From assembly GCF_016907655.1 (NCBI RefSeq), contig NZ_JAFBCL010000001.1, positions 3,134,001-3,198,000 of the forward strand: DNA of 64,000 nt, given 5' to 3'. The position numbers were made by a program, and so were the translations under genes. This document shows, one piece after another, positions 1 through 7,024 of the stretch. The notes below the pieces were generated by a model that saw only the letters and a program-made list of their open reading frames with translations, did not search any database and had not been told where the DNA came from. The first letter of the stretch is position 1. Each line of letters starts with the position of its first letter. Source of the stretch: Saccharothrix algeriensis. GTDB taxonomy: Bacteria > Actinomycetota > Actinomycetes > Mycobacteriales > Pseudonocardiaceae.

Positions 1-592
1 CCAGGACCAGGTGCGCCTCGACCTCGAACCCGGCGTCGCACAGCAGGTCCGCCACCTGGTCGGTCGTGCGGCGGTGGACCCGGACCTTCATCGGGTGGCC
101 GCCGTAGCCCTCGGTCTTCCACCGCGACCCGGAGCCGTGGTGGAAGCCGAGCAGCAGCGGGCACCTCGGCCGCAGCACACGCCGGAACTGCGCGAATACC
201 GCGGGGATCGCGTCGTCGGGGACGTGCACCAGGGACCACCACGCGAGCAGCCCGCCGACCGAGGCGTCGGCCAGGTCCGGCTCCGTCATGGAACCCACCT
301 CGAACCGCACACCGGGGTGCTCCCGCCGGGCCACGTCGACCATCCCGGGCGACAGGTCGATGCCGAACGCGTCGACGCCGAGCCCGCGCAGGTGAGCGGT
401 GACGTGCCCCGGCCCGCACCCCATGTCCACCACCGGGCCACCACCGGTGGAGCGCACCGACTCGGCGAACGTCCCCAGGGCCGCCCGCATGTGGGGATGC
501 GCTTCGAGCGACCCGCGCAACCGGTCGGCGTAGCTCACCGCGACCGTGTCGTAGGAGGTCCGGGTGTCCGCCAGCCAGGTTTCGGCGCTCAT
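1..592 (-). CDS. Class I SAM-dependent methyltransferase (partial, C-terminus beyond window edge)
   Basis: The reverse strand reads from ATG at 592 (MSAETWLADTRTSYDTVA) to the left edge with no stop, so the C-terminus is missing. The glycine-rich SAM-binding motif VVDMGCGPGHVTAHL lies near residues 53-67, followed by the acidic loop GIDLSPGMVDVAR and a motif II-like stretch (LLAWWSLVHVPDDAIP). This is the Methyltransf_11/25 fold used for small molecules. The substrate cannot be read from sequence. It diverges from nothing visible on its right; the next gene is on the same strand. Confidence 0.85.
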   Translation of the reverse strand, partial: MSAETWLADTRTSYDTVAVSYADRLRGSLEAHPHMRAALGTFAESVRSTGGGPVVDMGCGPGHVTAHLRGLGVDAFGIDLSPGMVDVARREHPGVRFEVGSMTEPDLADASVGGLLAWWSLVHVPDDAIPAVFAQFRRVLRPRCPLLLGFHHGSGSRWKTEGYGGHPMKVRVHRRTTDQVADLLCDAGFEVEAHLVL

Positions 593-626
593 GCCGGGAG
601 ACCCTAGCTCAGCGGTGGTCGTGCTC

Positions 627-1496
627 TTAACCGGTTTCCCTTGCGCCGCAAGAGAAGTCGTAGCTGCTGAAGTCGGTGACCGGCACGTAGCCGATGCGCC
701 GGTAGAGGGCGTTGCTGGTGGGGTTGCCGGGGTCGGTGAACAGCACGACGTCCGTCGCGCCGGCGGCCAGCGCGGCCCGGCTCACCTCGGTCGTCACGGC
801 GCCCGCGTAGCCCCGTGCCCGGAGGTGCGCCGGGGTGTAGACGGGGTCCACCCGGACCATGCCGGCGATCACCGACGTCGACCCCGCCATGGAGACGGGG
901 GCGCCGTCCGGGGTCTCCCAGAAGGTGAAGTGCTTCTCGGCGTAGCGCGAGTCGGCCCAGGAGTCGATGGGCGGCCCACCGACGTCGGCGGTGAACTCGT
1001 CGCACCAGCGGATGACCTGCTCGCGGTCCCGCGCGCCCGCGACGCGCCCCCGCCCCGCCGGGGCCGGCCCCGGCGGGGTGAGCGTGCCGAGGCGGTGAAG
1101 GCGGACGTGCAGGTTGAACACCGGCGTCGCGCCGGTGCGCCGCTGCCACGCCTCCGCGAAGGCGGCAGCCGTGTCGTGGTCCGCGGTGACGCCGGTGAGC
1201 GGGTGGCCGAGGTCGGCCAGGTGGGCGGCGAGGCCGTCGGCCTGCTCCGGGGTGAGGGGGCTGGGGTTCAGGCGCTGGGACGGACGGCGGTGGAGGATGG
1301 CCCGGACCTCGCCTCCCCGCTCCAGCCAGCCGAGCACGGTGGCCTCGGCGCCGCGCGTGTCCACCCCGCCGGTCCGCAACCCCTCGACCACCGTCAGCGG
1401 CATGGTGTGCAGGGTGGGGCGCGAGCGCAGGAAGTCCCCGGCGCGGGCGAGGAAGTGGTCGACGTCTTCGGTGAGGTGCCAGCCGTCCGAGCGCAT
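627..1496 (-). CDS. GNAT family N-acetyltransferase
   Basis: A 289-aa protein. Its C-terminal half is a GNAT domain: a core β-strand ending VDPVYTPAHLRARGYAGAVT, with the R/Q-x-x-G-x-G/A acetyl-CoA pyrophosphate loop (RARGYAG, about residue 222), and the late motif NPTSNALYRRIGYVPV. The N-terminal half (to about residue 130) is a divergent second GNAT-like or substrate domain, as in other two-domain actinobacterial acetyltransferases of this length. It should transfer an acetyl group from acetyl-CoA to an amine; the substrate is unknown. ATG at 1496 has only a weak ribosome binding site. Confidence 0.8.
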   Translation of the reverse strand: MRSDGWHLTEDVDHFLARAGDFLRSRPTLHTMPLTVVEGLRTGGVDTRGAEATVLGWLERGGEVRAILHRRPSQRLNPSPLTPEQADGLAAHLADLGHPLTGVTADHDTAAAFAEAWQRRTGATPVFNLHVRLHRLGTLTPPGPAPAGRGRVAGARDREQVIRWCDEFTADVGGPPIDSWADSRYAEKHFTFWETPDGAPVSMAGSTSVIAGMVRVDPVYTPAHLRARGYAGAVTTEVSRAALAAGATDVVLFTDPGNPTSNALYRRIGYVPVTDFSSYDFSCGARETG

Positions 1497-1564
1497 GCTT
1501 CATGATCCACGAGCCGCCCGGCTCCAGGACACGCGTTTTCCGGAGGGACGTGGGACCGCCCCGG

Positions 1565-2158
1565 TCACTGGGCCCGGTTCCGCGCCCAGTCGCGCACCCG
1601 CGGCTGGACCTCGTCCAGGAAAGCGGACTTGGCGCGCGTGTAGTCGTCGTAGTCCGGGCCGCCCGCGTGCAGCTCGGCCAGGGCGCGCTTGATCTGCTCG
1701 TAGCGACGCGCCTGGTCCGCGTGGTGGCGCAGCCAGTCGCGGAAGTCGACGACGTACCCGGCGAAGGGGGAGTCGGTTCGGCGGACGTGGAGGATGGCGG
1801 CTTCGGTGGGAGCGGAGAAGAGCCGCTTCTCGTAGAGCGCGGCGTCGGTGGGATCACCCGGCCTCGGGGTGTCCCGGTGGACGCCGGGGGAATCCGGCCG
1901 CGCACCCCGCGCGACGACGAAGGGCGTCGGCGCGAGGACGTCGGCGAGTTCGGCCAGGCCCGGCAGGGACGGCATCCGCACCTGCAGGTCCAGGAACGGC
2001 TTGGCGGCAAGACCCGGCACCGCGGTGGAGCCGATGTGCTCGTAGGCGAAGCGGTCGGACCCGGCCAGGGGCGCGAACACCGCGCCCACCTCGTCCAGGA
2101 GCCGCTGCGCCCGGACCGGCCAGGCCGGGTCGTGATCGACGATGACGGCCGGCGGCAC
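1565..2158 (-). CDS. GrpB family protein (UPF0157, nucleotidyltransferase-fold)
   Basis: A 197-aa protein with the GrpB signature at the N-terminus: DHDPAWP, then HIGSTAVPGLAAKPFLDL around residues 41-58. GrpB proteins have a nucleotidyltransferase-like fold, and the G-S-T-A-V-P-G and D-x-D/Q elements match. Biochemical function is not established for the family; in some genomes the domain is fused to dephospho-CoA kinase, but here it stands alone. The start is GTG at 2158. It ends 68 bp before the upstream end of the neighbouring acetyltransferase on the same strand. Confidence 0.85.
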   Translation of the reverse strand: MPPAVIVDHDPAWPVRAQRLLDEVGAVFAPLAGSDRFAYEHIGSTAVPGLAAKPFLDLQVRMPSLPGLAELADVLAPTPFVVARGARPDSPGVHRDTPRPGDPTDAALYEKRLFSAPTEAAILHVRRTDSPFAGYVVDFRDWLRHHADQARRYEQIKRALAELHAGGPDYDDYTRAKSAFLDEVQPRVRDWARNRAQ

Positions 2159-2188
2159 TCGGCGACGTTATCAGCACCTTCGACCCGA

Positions 2189-2290
2189 AGGGCGTTGCAG
2201 CGGGATGCGGTCGGCCGCATGGGCGTGCTCTACGACGTGGACGCCGAGAGGCGAATTGCGTTCAGAGCCCCTGCGGGAAGTCCTTCATAG
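2189..2290 (+). pseudogene. Remnant of a tyrosine integrase C-terminus
   Basis: The + strand frame ending at stop 2288-2290 reads ALQRDAVGRMGVLYDVDAER. This matches the last residues of the integrase at 6107-6849 (SVQQDAVNRMGVLFDEAAEK). No catalytic part remains. It is followed, as in the larger element, by a long hairpin (2261-2300) and then a tgcgc stretch like the start of the tRNA-Arg attachment core. It is best read as the decayed right end of an older element of the same family. Confidence 0.55.
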
Positions 2291-2300
2291 GGGCTCTGAA
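2261..2300. terminator. Hairpin after the integrase remnant
   Basis: A perfect 11-bp inverted repeat (ttcagagcccc / ggggctctgaa) with an 18-nt loop. It sits where the related hairpin 6868-6907 sits relative to the intact integrase end, so it is probably the old element's integrase terminator. Confidence 0.55.
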
Positions 2301-2382
2301 CGGTGCGCAGTGGCCCCGCCGGCTGACGGACGCGAATTCGACGGCGACCATGAGCACAAAAGGCTGTGCGGGCCCCGGACCA

Positions 2383-3105
2383 TCAGGGCCACATCAACGG
2401 GACCGCGGACCACAGCGCCCATCCGATGAGCACGGCCCAAGCGGCGATCCACACCACGCCGGGAATCCTGGTGATGTCCGCCAAGCTGTCGGCGTCGTCG
2501 CCGTCCGTTCGGCCTCGGACACGTCGCATCACCAGCACCCACACCCCGGTGGCTTCGCTGAAGAGCAGCAGCCAGGTCTCGGTGTAGGCGATCCAGTGCT
2601 GCAACCACTCGATCCCCGAGTACAGCGCCACCGCGGCGACCGCGCCCACCGCCACGACGCCGGCCAGCGTGACCAGGTCCCTGGTCACGACGAGGACCAG
2701 GGCCATGGCCGCGATCGTGAGTGCCAACAGCATCGGCGCATGTCCCCTGGCCAGGAGCGAGGCGGCTCCGAGCCCGGCGAGCGGGGGTGTCGCGTAGCCG
2801 GCCGCCGATGTGACGAAGGCGGAGAAGCGCGAGTAGTGCCAGGTGTGCGCGATGCCCGAGTGCGGGGTGTGCACCTGGATGAGGTGGACGCCGCCGCCGG
2901 TCACGACACCGCCGGCCGCGTGGCCGAATTCGTGGGCGATGGTGCCCACGACGTTGAGGGCGAACGCGATCCGACGTGTCCAGGTCACCCGCGGCAGCAC
3001 CGCGGCTGCGCTGACCAACAGCGCGATCAAGCCGGTGACCAGCGATAACCACCACTGGGGTAAAGCAGTCGGAACGGTCACCCACCACACGTCGTCGCCG
3101 GACAC
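2383..3105 (-). CDS. M50-like membrane zinc metalloprotease
   Basis: A 240-aa polytopic protein with about six hydrophobic segments. Helix two carries the HEFGH zinc-binding motif (GTIAHEFGHAAGG, residues about 54-66), the arrangement of M50B-like site-2-protease relatives, in which the HExxH lies within the membrane. The second metal ligand expected near the C-terminal helices is not obvious, so activity is inferred from HExxH only. A strong GGGGGG ribosome binding site precedes GTG at 3105. It lies between an old integrase remnant and the left attachment site, so it could be leftover mobile cargo, although its high GC looks native. Confidence 0.7.
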   Translation of the reverse strand: MSGDDVWWVTVPTALPQWWLSLVTGLIALLVSAAAVLPRVTWTRRIAFALNVVGTIAHEFGHAAGGVVTGGGVHLIQVHTPHSGIAHTWHYSRFSAFVTSAAGYATPPLAGLGAASLLARGHAPMLLALTIAAMALVLVVTRDLVTLAGVVAVGAVAAVALYSGIEWLQHWIAYTETWLLLFSEATGVWVLVMRRVRGRTDGDDADSLADITRIPGVVWIAAWAVLIGWALWSAVPLMWP

Positions 3106-3323
3106 GCACTCCCCCCTCGATCACCTTCACCAGAGCTTCTATCCAGGGGCGGGGTCCTGGTCAATCCCCGGAACGCGGGCGTCCGCGGGGTGGACCGGCC
3201 ACGCCCCAGGCGGCGACGGTGGGCGGTGCGGGCTTGGGCGGGCCGGCGAGCAGGTCGAAGTCGGCGCACTGGCGCCGGGCCGGGGCGCTCGTACCCAGGT
3301 GGACGAGACCCGATCCGAAACCC

Positions 3324-3355
3324 GGAAGGCCGGTACCAAGCGGTACCGGCCCTCC
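3324..3355 (-). terminator. Original tRNA-Arg terminator, now separated from the tRNA
   Basis: A 14-bp inverted repeat (ggaaggccggtacc / ggtaccggccctcc, one G-T pair) with a 4-nt loop, directly beyond the 44-bp partial tRNA copy at 3360-3403. On the strand that encodes tRNA-Arg this is exactly where a tRNA terminator belongs. It was probably the chromosomal terminator before the element inserted. Confidence 0.6.
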
Positions 3356-3359
3356 GAAC

Positions 3360-3403
3360 TGCGCGCTCGGCAGGATTCGAACCTGCAACCTTCTGATCCG
3401 TAG
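3360..3403. repeat. attL: 44-bp partial copy of tRNA-Arg
   Basis: Identical to 6911-6954. It contains the T arm, the 3' acceptor strand and the 3' side of the anticodon arm of tRNA-Arg(ACG) on the minus strand, then diverges at 3404 where the real tRNA continues. It is not a functional tRNA gene because the 5' half is missing. Confidence 0.9.
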
Positions 3404-3488
3404 GAACCAGTCAACGCGCTGACCAGGCGTTCTTCCTCATCTGCCTTCGGTGCAGATGGTGCACGAGTAGCCCTCGATGGCATCCCGT

Positions 3489-3507
3489 TGCGGTCACAAC
3501 TGCGGTC
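3489..3507. repeat. 19-bp element-end repeat, left copy
   Basis: tgcggtcacaactgcggtc, two TGCGGTC words 12 bp apart. It matches 6852-6870 at 17 of 19 positions. One copy near each end of the element, in the same orientation, could be integrase or excisionase arm sites; this is inference. Confidence 0.4.
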
Positions 3508-3750
3508 GGCCTCGGGCTACTGCCTCTTCTCCGTCACCTGCCCTGAGTCAGTGGTGAGCTGGCTTCGGAGCGGCGCACATCTCCCGTTGGCCGCAGGCGC
3601 GGAGCGTCGGCGGGCGTCGACCGCCGTGCCCACCAGTCCGCGGTGACCAACCACGTGATCGGCCCGAGCCGTGGTCGCTGGAAGCCCTTGGCTTAACCAC
3701 CGTCGTCGGTGGCGCGCTGCCTGGTGCAGCCCAGGCCGCGCCACCCGGCC

Positions 3751-3779
3751 GCCGGGCGTGAGCGAAGCGGGAGCCCGGC
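3751..3779. other. Stem-loop in the left end of the element
   Basis: A 7-bp inverted repeat gccgggc / gcccggc flanks a 15-nt loop containing gtgagcgaagcgg. It lies in the 474 bp (3404-3877) without a gene. It may be a plasmid-type single-strand or transfer structure, but the sequence alone does not show which. Confidence 0.3.
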
Positions 3780-3822
3780 GTACCGGGATGGATGCCGCCT
3801 CGGTGCCAGCGGGACAGGCACC

Positions 3823-3849
3823 GTGCGCGCCGCCGACGGCGGCGCGCAC
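3823..3849 (-). terminator. Terminator of the element's cargo operon
   Basis: A perfect 12-bp stem gtgcgcgccgcc / ggcggcgcgcac with a 3-nt loop. It lies 29 bp past the stop of the minus-strand cargo gene ending at 3878, a normal place for an intrinsic terminator. Confidence 0.6.
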
Positions 3850-3877
3850 CTTGATCTTATAGAGCTGATTTCGGCAG

Positions 3878-4858
3878 CTACTCGGGTTGAGAGGCGTCGT
3901 TGCCATCAAGAACACGGATGGTCTCTAAGGCGTAACCCTTGTGGCTAGCACGCCTGTCTCGTCCTGAATAGGCGGTCAAGACAGCGAACCTTGCGCCCAC
4001 CCGACGTCCGCGCTGCGACAAAAGCTGTGCCACTTGTTGCGCCAACTGTTCTGGCACGACCGCCCTGAAAGCTCGCCCTTGCTGCGGCTTGAAGCGCACC
4101 GTACTGGATGACCATTGCCAACCGTCAATCTCGCCGACAAGTGCTTCGTGCTCGACGCGCTCCGTCTTCTCTTTCGCGGCCCGCTCCAGACGGCTGGCCG
4201 CAGTAAGCGAGAGCCGTACGGGCGTGGACCCATAGCGGGGATCCAACCATGTTCCCGACAGTTCATATCGACCAGCTTGCGCGGAGCGCGCAAGTCGATA
4301 AACTGCCGCCCGAGCGGAAGACGTGAGGTCATACAAAGCCGCAGCGAGGTCCTGCGACAGCGGATCACTGTCACGGGCGGCGACCTCCATCAAAGCGACT
4401 ATGCGTCGGAGTGCTACAGCCTCCACCCTCTCCGCCCGCTCGGTACGCAAATCGGTTTTCTCGATGTCGCCCTCCGGCGGTTCGACTACCAGTCGAACAC
4501 TACCTGGACTGGGCGTCACCCGTAGCGCTCCGCTCAAACGCTGGAGGTTGAAAAGGCTTTTAGCGACAGCGTTGGCCGCAGCATCCAGCGCGCGAAGGAA
4601 GTTACCTAGCGGCTGAGCATCGGTCGTGTGTCGGTCGACACCTGGGCCACCCAGGTGCAGGTCTAATTCGGCGGATCGACCAAATGCTTCTTGGGTTAAC
4701 TGAGCATGAGTCCGCCCAAGCAAGTCCTTATGCGGATAATCGACCGGAACCTTGTCAAGGAGTTCCTCGTACCTCGTCAAATCCCCGCGGGGGTCCACCG
4801 GGTTGCCAGGGCTCCTGGGCCGTGACCGTCTGTACAGGGCGGTGCGCAAGTCAGCCAT
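3878..4858 (-). CDS. Unknown 326-aa cargo protein, partner of MNT-type nucleotidyltransferase
   Basis: I do not recognise this family. It has no signal peptide or membrane segment. Residues 1-60 are basic and probably extended; about 85-250 look helical, with charged heptad-like stretches (TERAERVEAVALRRIVALMEV and similar). About 210-320 look β-rich (YELSGTWLDPRYGSTPVRLS, GWQWSSSTVRFKPQQG) and end in a basic tail. The start is ATG at 4858, preceded by AGGTGG. It overlaps the upstream nucleotidyltransferase gene by 8 bp, so the two are probably co-translated and act together. The overlap, the mobile-element location and the partner's fold suggest a toxin-antitoxin or defence pair, but no catalytic motif could be assigned here. 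Base composition is clearly less GC-rich than the chromosome. Confidence 0.7.
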   Translation of the reverse strand: MADLRTALYRRSRPRSPGNPVDPRGDLTRYEELLDKVPVDYPHKDLLGRTHAQLTQEAFGRSAELDLHLGGPGVDRHTTDAQPLGNFLRALDAAANAVAKSLFNLQRLSGALRVTPSPGSVRLVVEPPEGDIEKTDLRTERAERVEAVALRRIVALMEVAARDSDPLSQDLAAALYDLTSSARAAVYRLARSAQAGRYELSGTWLDPRYGSTPVRLSLTAASRLERAAKEKTERVEHEALVGEIDGWQWSSSTVRFKPQQGRAFRAVVPEQLAQQVAQLLSQRGRRVGARFAVLTAYSGRDRRASHKGYALETIRVLDGNDASQPE

Positions 4859-5381
4859 CGGACCACCTCACCTCCACGAACCCCTTAGCGTCAGACACCA
4901 GTGTGCTCTCTGATACCCCCTCCAGACTAGGGTCATCCAGGCGGCACCATCTGTCGAACCAGAGCTCAAGGTCACCTTGTGTAGTCGCCCACCATCCACT
5001 CGTGGGCGGGTAGTACACCACGTAGTGGAAGTCCGTCTGGTGGTCATGAGCGGTTCCACCGTCTTCGTACTGCTCGAGACCGTTGATGTAGGCGTTACTG
5101 TCACCATGAGGTAGCAACCGGTCACGGAAAGTCGCCAACCCCTCGCCGTCGATCAGAACTAAGGCATCAATATCGCTGGGCCGCTCTTTTGCGGTCACGA
5201 AAGATCCGTTAATCCAGATGGCCGCAAGCGGCAAGCCATCATCATCCATGCGCTCGAGACGTGCCAAGGCGGTGTAGAGCAGGGCTCTCCGGTGCGTCGT
5301 CGTGCCGAAGGCAGTGGTCAGCTCCTCCCAAGTGGCGACATATGGCTGATCGGCCCAAGGCAGAACAAGTCGGCCCGACAC
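4851..5381 (-). CDS. MNT/DUF6932-like nucleotidyltransferase, element cargo
   Basis: A 176-aa protein with a minimal nucleotidyltransferase core: GS at residues 59-60 (IWINGSFV) and D70-x-D72 (SDIDALVL), the GS...DxD metal-binding pattern of the DNA polymerase β superfamily. A third acidic residue is expected in the later strand; TDFHYVVYYP near residue 118 could supply it. Stand-alone proteins of this kind include MNT antitoxins that modify HEPN toxins with AMP, and DUF6932 proteins of unknown role. GTG at 5381 lacks a ribosome binding site, whereas GGAGG at 5418-5422 precedes an in-frame upstream extension, so the true start may be a non-ATG codon near 5411. Confidence 0.7.
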   Translation of the reverse strand: MSGRLVLPWADQPYVATWEELTTAFGTTTHRRALLYTALARLERMDDDGLPLAAIWINGSFVTAKERPSDIDALVLIDGEGLATFRDRLLPHGDSNAYINGLEQYEDGGTAHDHQTDFHYVVYYPPTSGWWATTQGDLELWFDRWCRLDDPSLEGVSESTLVSDAKGFVEVRWSDG

Positions 5382-5473
5382 TACATCGGAAGGTACGAGC
5401 TGTGGGATCAGGACACACCTCCGCAGGAGAGCGACGCACTACAGACGTTGATCGCTAGCGGAGCCACTTAGCG

Positions 5474-5653
5474 TTACAGGGTTGCAGCCACGATGGAGGC
5501 AAGTCCACCCATATCGGTGATGATCAGGTCAGGGCCATAAAGTTGAAGGTCTCTCAGTTTTGAGCGACGGCTTGCGTATCCGAGAACGCTGACACCTGCC
5601 GCTCTTGCAGCTTCAATATCTGACGGTGAGTCTCCAAGAGGAGGTGGCGGCAT
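5474..5653 (-). pseudogene. HAD-superfamily hydrolase, C-terminal fragment
   Basis: Minus-strand translation reads LGDSPSDIEAARAAGVSVLG, then about 30 more residues to stop 5474-5476. GDSxxDxxAARAAG is HAD motif IV of phosphoglycolate-phosphatase-like enzymes. Motifs I-III, including the nucleophilic DxD, are absent; the frame runs straight into the ribosome binding site and start region of the rep gene on the other strand. It is the 3' end of a HAD gene cut by rearrangement. HAD genes are, from memory, frequent AICE passengers. Confidence 0.7.
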
Positions 5654-6106
5654 GACGAGCGGTACGCGGGCTGAACGTATGCGTCAGCCGATGGCGCTGG
5701 ACGTGGCCAAGGGTGCGGCGGAACAGCACGGCGTGTGCGAGCGGCCGTTCACGATGGAAGTTGAAGACCGGGCAACGTACGAAGTGCGCTACGTCGCCGT
5801 GCCGTGCGGCTCCGCTGTGGAGAGCGTTTGTGCGCCATGTGCCCGGAAGGCCAAGGCGCTGCGGATGGCGCAGTGCCGTGAGGGCTGGCATATGGGCGAG
5901 GAAACCGACTTCACTCCGACCGCGCCGACTGAGGACCGGAAGGAGCTGTTGACGTTCCGGGCCGACTTGGTCAAGGCGTACCGGGAGGCGGTCGCGGCCG
6001 GGCAGGTGGGTAACGCTGACGAGCTGCGGGAGGAATCCACAGCGTCGACGCGGAACTTCGGCAACTCGGCGTCCGGGGTCGCTTCCCCTCACCCGACGCA
6101 CCGGGC
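5652..6106 (+). pseudogene. repSA: RepSA-type replication initiator, truncated and frameshifted
   Basis: ATG at 5652 follows a strong GAGGAGG (5638-5644). The first 130 residues match the N-terminus of actinomycete RepSA initiators as I know them: AAEQHGVCERPFTMEV, then paired cysteines (VPCG, CAPCARKAKALRMAQC) and REGWH. At 6035 the frame breaks. Reading on in the -1 frame restores the family sequence (IHSVDAELRQLGVRGRF), so one base is missing. Family identity stops near 6100, where integrase-like sequence starts in another frame. The rolling-circle catalytic domain (about 300 further residues) is gone, so this gene cannot support replication. Confidence 0.75.
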
Positions 6107-6849
6107 AGGCGGCCGGTTACCTGCTGCGGTTGCTGCGGGCGGCGCTTCAGGACGCGGCGGGAGAGGACGTGCTGGCGCGCAACGTCGCCACGCTCGTCAA
6201 GCTGCCCAACTCGGGCAAGCGGACGCACCGGGCCTGGAGCGTGAAGGAGGCCCAGCAGTTCCTCACGACGGCGAAGGAGCACCGCCTGTACGCGCTGTGG
6301 GCGGTCGGGCTCGTGCTCGGCCTGCGGCGTGGTGAGGCGCTGGGTCTGCGGTGGGAGGACGTCGACCTGGTCGAAGGCAAGCTCACGATCACGAAGGCAC
6401 TGCACCGGGTGGACGGCAAGCTGACCTTGGACGACGTGAAGACCGAAGCGTCTGCGGCCACGATCCCGTTGCCCGCTCCCCTGGTCTCCGTCCTCAAGCG
6501 GCGCAGGGCAACCCAAGCTGGCGACAAGCTGGCGGCCAAACACTGGGTCGACACGGGCTTGGTCTTCACCACGCCGCACGGCACGCCGATCGAGCCGCGC
6601 AACATCAACCGGACGTTCGAGGCGCTGTGCGTCAAGGCGGGCGTCCACGTGATCCGGGTACACGACATGCGGAACACGGCGGCGACGATCCTCTTCGCCA
6701 TGGGCGTGGACGCCGCAATCGTCCAGCGGATCTCGCGGCATAGCTCGATCAGTGTGACGACCGGCACGTACATCGAGGTGATCGAGAGCGTGCAGCAGGA
6801 TGCGGTCAACCGGATGGGCGTGCTCTTCGACGAGGCCGCCGAGAAGTGA
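6107..6849 (+). pseudogene. int: Tyrosine recombinase/integrase, N-terminally truncated
   Basis: The C-terminal catalytic domain is complete: first Arg in LGLRRGEALGLRW, Lys in VKTEAS, HxxR in RVHDMRNTA, His in ISRHSSISVT and the tyrosine nucleophile in TGTYIEV. Upstream, only the end of the core-binding domain remains (GYLLRLLRAALQDAAGEDVLARNVA). The arm-binding N-terminus has been replaced by rep sequence. TTG at 6130 would give a 239-aa protein, against roughly 370-400 aa for the family. Catalysis may be intact, but arm-site binding and regulated integration should be lost. The gene faces the tRNA-Arg attachment site, as usual. Confidence 0.8.
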
Positions 6850-6851
6850 AC

Positions 6852-6870
6852 TGCGGTCACAGATGCGGTC
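6852..6870. repeat. 19-bp element-end repeat, right copy
   Basis: tgcggtcacagatgcggtc, right after the integrase stop. It matches 3489-3507 at 17 of 19 bases; see the left copy for interpretation. Confidence 0.4.
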
Positions 6871-6907
6871 AGAGGCCCCACCGAAAGTTCTCGGTGGGGC
6901 CTCTGAC
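6868..6907. terminator. Bidirectional terminator shared by integrase and tRNA-Arg
   Basis: A perfect 17-bp inverted repeat (gtcagaggccccaccga and its complement) with a 6-nt loop. It lies 18 bp after the integrase stop and 5 bp beyond the 3' end of the convergent tRNA-Arg gene. Confidence 0.75.
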
Positions 6908-6910
6908 CAG

Positions 6911-6954
6911 TGCGCGCTCGGCAGGATTCGAACCTGCAACCTTCTGATCCGTAG
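6911..6954. repeat. attR: 44 bp inside tRNA-Arg
   Basis: Identical to 3360-3403 and lies within the complete tRNA-Arg gene, so integration of the element rebuilt the tRNA 3' end. Confidence 0.9.
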
Positions 6955-6985
6955 TCAGATGCTCTATCCGTTGAGCTACGAGCGC
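6913..6985 (-). tRNA. tRNA-Arg (anticodon ACG)
   Basis: 73 nt, with 7-bp acceptor stem GCGCTCG/CGAGCGC, D arm GTAGCTCAACGGATAGAGC, anticodon arm TCTGA-CTACGGA-TCAGA (ACG) and T arm GCAGG-TTCGAAT-CCTGC. CCA is not encoded. It reads CGU codons after A34 deamination. Its 3' half is the attachment site of the element to its left. Confidence 0.97.
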
Positions 6986-7024
6986 ATCGGTTTTCAGTTG
7001 TCACCCGGCCGAGACCGGGTGTTG

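Larger units (their letters stand above)
3360..6954. mobile_element. Decayed AICE-type integrative element in tRNA-Arg(ACG)
   Basis: About 3.6 kb bounded by two identical 44-bp direct repeats that are the 3' half of tRNA-Arg. Contents from left to right: a non-coding end with hairpins; an unknown 326-aa protein and an MNT-type nucleotidyltransferase (minus strand); a HAD-hydrolase C-terminal fragment; a RepSA-like initiator N-terminus; and a tyrosine integrase C-terminus facing the tRNA. A replication initiator next to an integrase at a tRNA 3' end is the layout of actinomycete integrative and conjugative elements. Transfer (FtsK-like), Xis and regulatory genes are absent, and Rep and Int are fused by a deletion, so the element should not be able to move by itself. 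Several inner genes are visibly AT-richer than their surroundings. Confidence 0.85.

Noticed and set aside
11..607. 198-aa + strand reading frame over the methyltransferase
   Set aside because: Arg/Pro/Gly/His-rich antisense product typical of GC-rich shadows; the opposite strand encodes clear SAM-binding motifs.
3360..3403. Possible second tRNA-Arg gene
   Set aside because: Only the 3' half is present; it is an attachment-site duplicate.
3360..6954. Prophage
   Set aside because: No structural phage genes; a RepSA-type initiator and integrase at a tRNA indicate an AICE.
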